A stretch of DNA of 17,274 bases, taken from NCBI GenBank assembly GCA_017440445.1, contig JAFSHE010000101.1, forward strand, positions 1 to 17,274, given 5' to 3'. The translations under genes were made by a program, and so were the position numbers. The stretch's first letter is position 1. Each line of letters begins with the position of its first letter. The notes under the pieces were generated by a model. It did not search any database. It was given only the letters and a program-made list of their open reading frames with translations, and was not told the origin of the DNA. The DNA comes from Oscillospiraceae bacterium. Lineage in GTDB: Bacteria > Bacillota_A > Clostridia > Oscillospirales > Ruminococcaceae. This document shows, in pieces, positions 7,758 through 14,652 of this stretch.

Positions 7758-7774
7758 GAAAGGAAAGTGAAAAT

Positions 7775-8032
7775 ATGAGGACTTTTGAATACACCGTAAA
7801 AGACGAGCTGGGTCTGCATGCAAGGCCTGCGGGACTTCTCGCAAAGGCGGCAAAGGCACTTGACAGCGAGATAACCGTAACAAAGGGTGAAAAGAGCGCA
7901 GGCGCTTCAAGGCTGATGGCTATAATGGCGCTTGGGGTAAAATGCGGAGATACAGTTACCGTAACGATAAACGGCGGTGACGAGGACGCATCCGAAAAGG
8001 CGATGAAGGAATTCTTCGCAGCTAATCTGTAA
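7775..8032 (+). CDS. ptsH: Phosphocarrier protein HPr, Ser46 replaced
   Basis: HPr carries phosphate from Enzyme I to the EIIA domain. The 85 residues have the normal length and fold pattern. The active site is His15 with Arg17 in LGLHARPAGLL. Aligned without gaps to Bacillus subtilis HPr from His15 through Met48 to Gly54, position 46 is Arg and position 45 is Ser (AGASRLMAIMALG instead of the usual NLKSIMGVMSLG). The Ser46 phosphorylated by HPr kinase in most Firmicutes is therefore missing or shifted by one. The ribosome binding site is AAAGGAAAG. It is followed 11 bases later by the Enzyme I gene. The phosphotransfer role is sure; loss of catabolite-repression signalling is inferred. Confidence 0.92.
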   Translation: MRTFEYTVKDELGLHARPAGLLAKAAKALDSEITVTKGEKSAGASRLMAIMALGVKCGDTVTVTINGGDEDASEKAMKEFFAANL

Positions 8033-8043
8033 GGAATGAACCA

Positions 8044-9684
8044 ATGAAGATATTCAAAGGAAAAGGTGTTTTCGGCGCTGTGGCAATCGGCAGGATATCT
8101 GTATTCAAGCGCAGTGATGTTCAGGTAAGGCGCATCCATACCGAGGATACCGATGCAGAGCTCAGGCGTTTTGACGCAGCGAAAAAAGCAGCACTGGCAC
8201 AGCTTTCAGAGATATACGACAAGGCTCTGAAGGAGGTCGGTGAGACGAATGCTGCCATCTTCGACATCCACATGATGATGGTGGAGGACGAGGACTACAA
8301 CGATGCGATAACCGAGATGATATCCTCGCAGAAGGTGAATGCGGAGTACGCAGTAGCTGTGACCGCAGATAATTTCGCAGAGATGTTCTCCGCTATGGAG
8401 GACAGCTATATGCAAGCAAGGTCGGCAGACGTAAAGGATATCTCCAACCGTATCATAAGATGTCTTACGGGAAGCGCTGACAGCTCCGCAGACTCAGATG
8501 AAAAGGTCATGATATGCGCAGATGACCTCGCTCCGAGCGAAACAGTTTCCCTTGACAAGAACAGGGTACTGGCATTCGTCACTGCAAACGGGTCGTCAAA
8601 CTCCCACACTGCTATACTTGCAAGAAGCATGAACATCCCCGCTGTTATCGGTCTTGGTGAGGAGTTTCTCTCTGCGATAAAGGACGGAGATACCGCCATC
8701 GCTGATGGCTTTACAGGGGAATTCATCCTGCATCCCGATGCTGCCGCAATAGCTGCCGCCGAAGAAAAACAGCGCAGCGAAGCGGAGAAAAAGCAGCTAC
8801 TCCAGAAGCTTAAGGGCAAGGAAAACGTCACCCTTGACGGAACTAGCATAAAAATCTACGCAAACATCGGCAGTGCGGATGATATAGGTGCGGTACTGCT
8901 TAACGATGCTGGAGGCATAGGTCTTTTCCGCAGCGAATTCCTGTACCTTGAAAGCAACGACTACCCCACTGAGGAGCAGCAGTTTAAAGTATACCGCCGT
9001 GTACTGGAAAGTATGGCAGGCAGAAAGGTCATCATCCGCACCCTCGACATCGGCGCAGACAAGCAGGCGGATTATTTCGGTCTGGAAAAAGAGGAAAATC
9101 CCGCCATGGGCTTCCGTGCGATAAGGATATGCCTTGAACGCCCCGAGGTGTTCAGGACACAGCTTAGGGCACTGTACAGAGCCTCTGCCTACGGCGACCT
9201 CGGAATAATGTTCCCGATGATAGCAAGCGTTTCCGAGGTGGAGGAGATACTTGCGATATGCGCTGACGTAAAAAAGGAGCTTTCCGGACTTGGAATGGAA
9301 TACTCCGATAATACGGAGCTTGGTATCATGATAGAAACTCCCGCAGCTGCGCTTATCAGCGACAGACTTGCACCGCTGGTGGACTTCTTCAGCGTGGGAA
9401 CAAATGACCTCACCCAGTATACCCTCGCCTGCGACAGACAGAATCCAAAGCTGGAGCGCTTCTGCGACAGCCACCATGAGGCTGTTCTGAGGCTTATCCG
9501 CTATTCTGCGGAGAACGCTCACAAAAACGGAAAATGGATAGGCATCTGCGGAGAGCTTGCGGCTGACACCTCGCTTACAGAGGAATTCCTCCGCATGGGC
9601 ATAGACGAGCTTTCTGTCTCGCCCTCCTTCGTACTGAAGGTGCGTGACGCAGTACGCAATATCGACCTGAAAGGGACAGAATAA
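8044..9684 (+). CDS. ptsI: PTS Enzyme I (phosphoenolpyruvate-protein phosphotransferase)
   Basis: Enzyme I takes phosphate from PEP and passes it to HPr His15. Domains in the 546 residues: an N-terminal HPr-binding region (about 1-140); the phosphohistidine domain with His188 in SNSHTAILARSMNIPAVIG; and the C-terminal PEP-binding barrel (about 255-540) with RTLDIGADK, GFRAIRICL, ELGIMIETPAA, FFSVGTNDLTQYTLACDR and catalytic Cys502 in GICGELAAD. All key residues are present. The length is slightly below the common 570-575. AAGGAAT precedes the ATG. Finding ptsH and ptsI inside a sugar-specific permease operon, rather than in a stand-alone ptsHI pair, suggests that the general PTS proteins are either made mainly for this substrate or are a second dedicated set. 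Confidence 0.95.
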   Translation: MKIFKGKGVFGAVAIGRISVFKRSDVQVRRIHTEDTDAELRRFDAAKKAALAQLSEIYDKALKEVGETNAAIFDIHMMMVEDEDYNDAITEMISSQKVNAEYAVAVTADNFAEMFSAMEDSYMQARSADVKDISNRIIRCLTGSADSSADSDEKVMICADDLAPSETVSLDKNRVLAFVTANGSSNSHTAILARSMNIPAVIGLGEEFLSAIKDGDTAIADGFTGEFILHPDAAAIAAAEEKQRSEAEKKQLLQKLKGKENVTLDGTSIKIYANIGSADDIGAVLLNDAGGIGLFRSEFLYLESNDYPTEEQQFKVYRRVLESMAGRKVIIRTLDIGADKQADYFGLEKEENPAMGFRAIRICLERPEVFRTQLRALYRASAYGDLGIMFPMIASVSEVEEILAICADVKKELSGLGMEYSDNTELGIMIETPAAALISDRLAPLVDFFSVGTNDLTQYTLACDRQNPKLERFCDSHHEAVLRLIRYSAENAHKNGKWIGICGELAADTSLTEEFLRMGIDELSVSPSFVLKVRDAVRNIDLKGTE

Positions 9685-9686
9685 GA

Positions 9687-10847
9687 ATGTATCATCTGCT
9701 GCTTGCTGTAATCTATATCTCATTCATAAGCCTGGGACTTCCCGACGGACTGCTTGGCTCTGCATGGCCAAGCATGTACGAGGGGCTGAAGGTTTCCGTT
9801 TCATACGCAGGTATCATCAGCATGATAATCTCGGGCGGAACTATTATTTCCGCACTATTCAGCGACAAGGTCGTTACAAAGCTTGGAACAGGACTTGTCA
9901 CCGCCATAAGCGTTGCCATGACAGGCGCTGCGCTGTTCGGGTTTTCTATAAGCACTGAATTCTGGCAGCTATGCATGTGGGGAATTCCCTACGGTCTAGG
10001 TGCAGGAAGTGTGGATGCAGCGCTTAACAACTTCGTTGCCCTGCACTACAAAAGCCGCCACATGAGCTGGCTCCACTGCTTCTGGGGAGTGGGCTGCTGC
10101 ACGGGTCCCTATATCATGGGATACTTCCTAACCGAGGGAAAAGGCTGGAACGGCGGATATCTGACTATATCCATTTTGCAGGCGGTGCTTACCGCTGCGC
10201 TGTTTATCTCGCTCCCACTGTGGAAACGGATATCCTCGAAAGAGATGTCTGCGGATGAACAGACACGTGGTCATATTGGTATACGTGATGCGCTCTCCAT
10301 CAGGGGTGTAAAAGAGGTAATGGGAGCATTCCTCTGCTACTGCGCCGCAGAAAGCACAACCGGTCTGTGGGCGGTAAGCTACATAGTGTTTTACAAAGGA
10401 GTTTCTGCAGAGGAAGCCGCAGGCTGGGGTGCGATATTCTTCCTCGGGATAACAGTGGGACGTTTCCTTAACGGATTTCTCACCGAGAAATTCAGCGACA
10501 GGCAGCTCATCCGTGCAGGTATAGTGATAATGCTCCTAGGAATAGCAGTCCTCCTCATCCCGATGGGAAATATCGCCTCGGCAGCGGGACTTCTGCTCAT
10601 CGGACTCGGCTGTGCGCCGATATATCCCTGCTTTATCCACGCAACTCCAGAGAACTTCGGTGCAGAGGCATCGCAGGCTGTCATCGGACTTCAGATGGCA
10701 TGTGCGTATGTCGGCTCCACCTTTGTGCCGCCGCTTTTCGGGCTAATTGCAGACAGCTTCGGAATATGGCTGTTTCCGTTCTGTCTTATCCTTATCACAG
10801 CAGCTATGCTGGCGCTTTCCGAAAGGCTCAACAGGCTTACTTCATGA
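9687..10847 (+). CDS. Major facilitator superfamily transporter, probably sugar-related
   Basis: This integral membrane protein has 386 residues and about twelve hydrophobic segments. It starts two bases after the Enzyme I stop (AAGGGACAG upstream as a partial ribosome binding site). Visible MFS features are a loop after the second helix (SDKVVTKLG), a polar helix region GLGAGSVDAALNNFVALHY and a matching loop in the second half (GRFLNGFLTEKFSDRQLIR), consistent with the two six-helix repeats. The pattern SWLHCFWGVGCCTGPYIMG recalls fucose/glucose:proton symporter-like (FHS) members. The substrate cannot be read from sequence. As the last gene of the operon it could take up or release glucose formed by the MapP-like phosphatase and MalQ. 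The terminator at 10855 follows immediately. Confidence 0.75.
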   Translation: MYHLLLAVIYISFISLGLPDGLLGSAWPSMYEGLKVSVSYAGIISMIISGGTIISALFSDKVVTKLGTGLVTAISVAMTGAALFGFSISTEFWQLCMWGIPYGLGAGSVDAALNNFVALHYKSRHMSWLHCFWGVGCCTGPYIMGYFLTEGKGWNGGYLTISILQAVLTAALFISLPLWKRISSKEMSADEQTRGHIGIRDALSIRGVKEVMGAFLCYCAAESTTGLWAVSYIVFYKGVSAEEAAGWGAIFFLGITVGRFLNGFLTEKFSDRQLIRAGIVIMLLGIAVLLIPMGNIASAAGLLLIGLGCAPIYPCFIHATPENFGAEASQAVIGLQMACAYVGSTFVPPLFGLIADSFGIWLFPFCLILITAAMLALSERLNRLTS

Positions 10848-10854
10848 AGCTTAT

Positions 10855-10892
10855 TCCCCGAGTTCTTACAAAGCTCGGGGATATTTCTTTTT
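10855..10892 (+). terminator. Intrinsic terminator of the PTS operon
   Basis: TCCCCGAG (10855-10862) pairs with CTCGGGGA (10874-10881) around an 11-base loop, followed by TATTTCTTTTT. It lies eight bases after the transporter stop codon and ends the six-gene operon. Confidence 0.85.
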
Positions 10893-10902
10893 GGTTCAGC
10901 TA

Positions 10903-10934
10903 TTGAAATATTACGAAAAATGTGGTAATATAAT
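10903..10934 (+). promoter_or_regulatory. Sigma-A-type promoter of the TIR gene
   Basis: TTGAAA (10903-10908) is followed by a 17-base spacer and TAATAT (10926-10931); an overlapping perfect TATAAT lies at 10929-10934 with 19-base spacing. The ATG is 36 bases downstream with GAAAGGATAT as ribosome binding site. With the terminator just upstream, this makes the TIR gene its own transcription unit. Confidence 0.7.
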
Positions 10935-10969
10935 TATTGATGTAATTTTTTCTGAAAGGATATAGTGAA

Positions 10970-13153
10970 ATGGCTGTTTTTACCTGTAATCAATGCGGCG
11001 CACCGCTTGAATTCATCCCGGGCAGCACCGTCGTAAAGTGCGCCTACTGCGATGTTATGCAGACTGTACCGAAATTCGAGAGCGATTCCCATATCGATAT
11101 CTACAAGCGAGCTCAGCAGGCACGCTGCAATCAGGAGTTCGACCGTGCCATGTCCCTTTGCGATATGCTGATAAACGATGATGCGGCAGACGCAGACGCT
11201 TACTGGCAGCTGGTACTCAGCCGTTACGGCGTTGTGTATGTCAAGGATGCCGCAACAGGCAGAATGGTGCCTACCGTAAACCGCTCCTCCTATACCCTGC
11301 TAAGCGATGACAGCGACTACAAAAATGCGCTTGCCTGCGCAGACGACGACCGCCGTGAGATATACGAACGTGACGCAGCAGAGATAGACAAGATACTTCA
11401 GGAGATAATCGCTATATCCCGCAGTGAAGCTCCCTACGATGTTTTTATCTGCTACAAGGAGTCTGATGAAAACGGCGAGCAGACCGAGGACTCCGCACTG
11501 GCACACAAGCTCTACAATGAGCTTACTCGTGACGGCTTCAAGGTTTTCTTTGCGAGAATAACCCTTGCAAAGGCACTGGGAAGAAATTACGAGCCGTACA
11601 TATTCGCCGCACTGCACTCCGCAAAGGTGATGGTAACACTGTCTACCTCCAAGGCGCACATCAATGCACCTTGGGTAAAGAACGAATGGAGCAGATATCT
11701 GGCGCTTATCAAGAGCGGCGAGAAAAAAACGCTCATCCCCGCTTACAAGTACATGGCACCAAACGAGCTTCCTCCTGAGATGCGTATGCTTCAGGCACAG
11801 AACATGGATAAGCTGGCATGGGAGCTGGAGCTGTGCGACGCTATCAAGAAGCTGCTGGGAGTAAAAAGCGCCGCTGTGGCGTCCAACGCTTCAAAGCTTG
11901 CGGAGCAGCTTAAGCGTGCCAAGATGGCACTGGAGGACAGGGACTGGGAGAATGCCGACCAGTTCTACGAAAAGGCTCTTAACTACGATGCAGAGTGTGC
12001 CGAGGCATATCTCGGAAAATATCTTGCGGCAGGAAAGATATCCCACAAGCTGGAGGAGCATGTGGAATATCTCCTGAGAGTAACTGAAAATGTCAAGATA
12101 CTTCCACGAAACATCTCCAAAAAGGATGAGCTTATAGCAAAATACACGCAGGGCGGACTTATTCCCAAAAGCCAGATAGAAAATATGTTCGGACGGATAG
12201 ATCTGACATATAAGTCCGAGGTACCTGACAGACAGCGTCAGTACAACCTGCTGATGAATGTTTCGGTCAACGACCCGCTCATTAACAAGGCTCTGAGATT
12301 TTCCACAGGAAAGATGCACGATGACGTATCACGTGCTATCGAAATTCTCAGCACAACTGCCGCACGCCGTCTTGAGGAATCAAAGGCTGCCGATGTAACC
12401 ATTGAGCAGGAGGTAACAGAAAAGCATGCCTCCATACTTCACAGCGTAGAAAATGAGCTGGAGCGCAAATATCAGGCAGCACTTGCCACCACCGAAAAGC
12501 AGTACATAAAACTGAAAGCGGAAATGTCACGTGCAAAGCACCACACAGAATTCGACTCACTCAGCAAGGAGTTTAAAGGGATAGCATTCTACAAGGACTG
12601 TGACAGACTTGGTGACGAATGTCAAATGCGCTCAGGCGAGGCAAAGCTACGTGAGGAGGGCGCACGTCTTGAAGCTGAGGAAAAGGAGCGCCGTGCTGCT
12701 CCCATCCACAGAGCAATACGCATTATCACCTGCTTTGCAGCGCTTGCAATTTTTGCTATCGCTATATTTATCTATCACGATCACTACTACGGCGATAACC
12801 CAAAAGATATCATGGGAAGCGCAGAGGATTTTATATACATGTTCATATATCAGCTTATCCCTGTTGCCTTTGTAGTGTATATTATGCCGTTCTTTGACGT
12901 GAAAAAGCTCGTGCCTGACTCGAGCTACACAAAGCTTATGCTGTGGATGTCTGCAATAGGCGCACTTGGCTTCTCGGTAGTGGATGTATTCCTTAACCCT
13001 GCGGTCATCGGAACAGGCGCAGCAGGCTCAGACCTTGAATGGCTGGCTATTGCGGGAAATATCGTGGCACTTGTACTGATGAGGATGCTGCCATCCGCTA
13101 TACTCTCAATACCGAAATTCATATTCCATGCGATAGTAGATAAGTTTTTCTGA
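10970..13153 (+). CDS. Zinc ribbon-TIR-helical repeat-coiled coil membrane protein
   Basis: This 727-residue protein has a clear multi-domain layout. Residues 6-27 form a zinc ribbon (Cys6, Cys9, Cys24, Cys27: CNQCGAPL and CAYC). Residues 43-150 are a helical repeat region with the family signature AYWQLVLSRYG...VPTVNR. Residues 154-297 are a TIR domain: YDVFICYKESDE, FFARITL, YEPYIFAALHSAKVMVTLST, then NAPWVKNEWSRYL, where Glu239 aligns with the catalytic Glu of NAD-cleaving TIRs such as SARM1 (WVHKE). TPR/SEL1-like helices follow at about 307-370, a charged coiled coil at about 465-575 (including FDSLSKEFKGIAFYKDCD), and four hydrophobic segments near 582-602, 621-641, 653-675 and 689-715. 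TIR proteins with this zinc-ribbon front are frequent in gut Clostridia, but I know of no assigned role. NADase-based phage defence or envelope stress sensing are possible; no partner gene is adjacent. Confidence 0.85.
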   Translation: MAVFTCNQCGAPLEFIPGSTVVKCAYCDVMQTVPKFESDSHIDIYKRAQQARCNQEFDRAMSLCDMLINDDAADADAYWQLVLSRYGVVYVKDAATGRMVPTVNRSSYTLLSDDSDYKNALACADDDRREIYERDAAEIDKILQEIIAISRSEAPYDVFICYKESDENGEQTEDSALAHKLYNELTRDGFKVFFARITLAKALGRNYEPYIFAALHSAKVMVTLSTSKAHINAPWVKNEWSRYLALIKSGEKKTLIPAYKYMAPNELPPEMRMLQAQNMDKLAWELELCDAIKKLLGVKSAAVASNASKLAEQLKRAKMALEDRDWENADQFYEKALNYDAECAEAYLGKYLAAGKISHKLEEHVEYLLRVTENVKILPRNISKKDELIAKYTQGGLIPKSQIENMFGRIDLTYKSEVPDRQRQYNLLMNVSVNDPLINKALRFSTGKMHDDVSRAIEILSTTAARRLEESKAADVTIEQEVTEKHASILHSVENELERKYQAALATTEKQYIKLKAEMSRAKHHTEFDSLSKEFKGIAFYKDCDRLGDECQMRSGEAKLREEGARLEAEEKERRAAPIHRAIRIITCFAALAIFAIAIFIYHDHYYGDNPKDIMGSAEDFIYMFIYQLIPVAFVVYIMPFFDVKKLVPDSSYTKLMLWMSAIGALGFSVVDVFLNPAVIGTGAAGSDLEWLAIAGNIVALVLMRMLPSAILSIPKFIFHAIVDKFF

Positions 13154-13160
13154 AAAACAA

Positions 13161-13189
13161 AAAAGAGAGCATTTTTGATGCTCTCTTTT
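13161..13189. terminator. Bidirectional intrinsic terminator between TIR gene and gatB
   Basis: AAAAGAGAGCAT (13161-13172) pairs perfectly with ATGCTCTCTTTT (13178-13189) around TTTTG. A-rich sequence on the left and T-rich sequence on the right give a U run on either strand, so the hairpin can stop both convergent transcripts. It lies seven bases past the TIR stop and 17 before the gatB stop. Confidence 0.88.
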
Positions 13190-13206
13190 AATTTTATCCA
13201 CAGCTG

Positions 13207-14640
13207 TCATTCGCTGAGCTTATTTCTGAGATACTCCTGTATCGCCTTTGGCGAGGCAGCGCCTTTTAGCGCTTTGTTCGCCTGACCCATAAAGAAGCCG
13301 AATACCTTCTGATCGCCGTTTCTGTACTGCTCGGCGGCCTTGGGATTGTTTGCGATCAATTCATCGATAACTGCTGAAAGCTGCTCGGTGTCCTCCTTTA
13401 TCCACAGGTCCTGTGCGTCTGCAATTTCTTTGGGAGTGCCGCCGTGCTCTGCCATCTCGCCAAGCACGAGCTTTGCGTTATTCTGCGACAGCTTATCGGA
13501 ATAGAGATACTCTACAAGCTGCGCAAAATCCCTGCTGCGGAATTTAAGGTCGTCAAGGTCTATCTCACCGAGGTTTACCCTTCGCATGAACTCACCCACA
13601 AGATAGCTTGCAACGTTCTTGGGATTTTTACATCCGATTACCGCCTCGTTGAAGAAATCACTGACACGCTTATCCGATACTATTATTACTGCGTCATTTT
13701 CGCTTATTCCGTACTCTGTACGATAGCGCTCCATGCGCTGCTCAGGCATTTCGGGGAGAGAGGCACGTATCTCGTCAAGCTCCTCCTCGGTAAAGATGAT
13801 AGGTGGAATATCAGGATCGGGGAAATATCGATAATCGTGTGCATCCTCTTTGGAGCGCATAGCTACCGTTTCACCCGCTGCGTCATTGAAGCGGCGGGTT
13901 TCCTGTACTATCTCGCCGCCCCTGTCAAGGATATCGCTCTGACGGTTTATCTCTGCCTCTATCGCCCTTGTCACTGCCCTCATGGAGTTCAGGTTTTTAA
14001 GCTCGGTACGTGTGCCGAGCTTTTCACTTCCCCTCGGCGCAATCGAGATATTCACATCACAGCGGATAGAACCCTGCTCCATCTTACAATCGCAGATACC
14101 TGCGTACTGAAGAAGCAGCTTTATCTTCTCGAAGAATGTCACTACCTCCTCCGCACTATGGAAATCAGGCTCGGTCACTATCTCGATAAGAGGAATTCCG
14201 CAGCGGTTGAAGTCCGCAAGGGATATCCTCTCCTCCTCATTATGAGTGAGCTTTCCCGCATCCTCCTCAAGATGGATACGGTTTATGCGGATGGTCTTTT
14301 TTTCGCCGTTTACACTGATATCAACATGACCGTCAAGGCATACGGGGCGGGGCATCTGGGATATCTGATATGCCTTAGGAAGATCGGGATAGAAATAATT
14401 CTTTCTGTCCCACTTCGTGAAGCGTGAGATATTGCACCCCATCACATAGCCCGCCTTGATGATATACTCCACCGCACGGCGGTTCAGTACAGGCAACGTG
14501 CCCGGCATTCCACTGCACACAGGGCAGCAGCGGGAGTTTGGTTCCCCGCCGAATTCCGCAGAGCAGGAACAGAATACCTTTGATCTTGTAAGCAGTTCTG
14601 CGTGTATCTCAAGTCCCATGGTAGGATAATAAGAACTCAT
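13207..14640 (-). CDS. gatB: Aspartyl/glutamyl-tRNA amidotransferase subunit B
   Basis: GatB activates the side chain of misacylated Glu-tRNA(Gln) or Asp-tRNA(Asn) with ATP and binds the tRNA; ammonia arrives from GatA. The 477 residues show the usual order: MGLEIHAELLTRSKVFCSC, zinc cysteines Cys24, Cys26, Cys39 and Cys42 (CSC and CPVC), FYPDLPKAYQISQ, IHLEEDAGK, and FNRCGIPLIEIVTEPD, then the helical and YqeY-like tail ending GQANKALKGAASPKAIQEYL. The ATG at 14640 is preferred to the in-frame GTG at 14643 because it is the normal start codon and better spaced from the upstream GGGGGTG. It is the last gene of gatCAB, 12 bases after the gatA stop. Confidence 0.97.
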   Translation of the reverse strand: MSSYYPTMGLEIHAELLTRSKVFCSCSAEFGGEPNSRCCPVCSGMPGTLPVLNRRAVEYIIKAGYVMGCNISRFTKWDRKNYFYPDLPKAYQISQMPRPVCLDGHVDISVNGEKKTIRINRIHLEEDAGKLTHNEEERISLADFNRCGIPLIEIVTEPDFHSAEEVVTFFEKIKLLLQYAGICDCKMEQGSIRCDVNISIAPRGSEKLGTRTELKNLNSMRAVTRAIEAEINRQSDILDRGGEIVQETRRFNDAAGETVAMRSKEDAHDYRYFPDPDIPPIIFTEEELDEIRASLPEMPEQRMERYRTEYGISENDAVIIVSDKRVSDFFNEAVIGCKNPKNVASYLVGEFMRRVNLGEIDLDDLKFRSRDFAQLVEYLYSDKLSQNNAKLVLGEMAEHGGTPKEIADAQDLWIKEDTEQLSAVIDELIANNPKAAEQYRNGDQKVFGFFMGQANKALKGAASPKAIQEYLRNKLSE

Positions 14641-14652
14641 CACTACACCCCC

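Noticed and set aside
8797..9723. Minus-strand open frame of 308 codons
   Set aside because: It is antisense to the C-terminal barrel of Enzyme I and has no domain or ribosome binding site; it is a by-product of codon bias.
13444..14427. Plus-strand open frame of 327 codons
   Set aside because: It lies wholly antisense to gatB, whose family motifs are complete; the translation has no recognisable domain.
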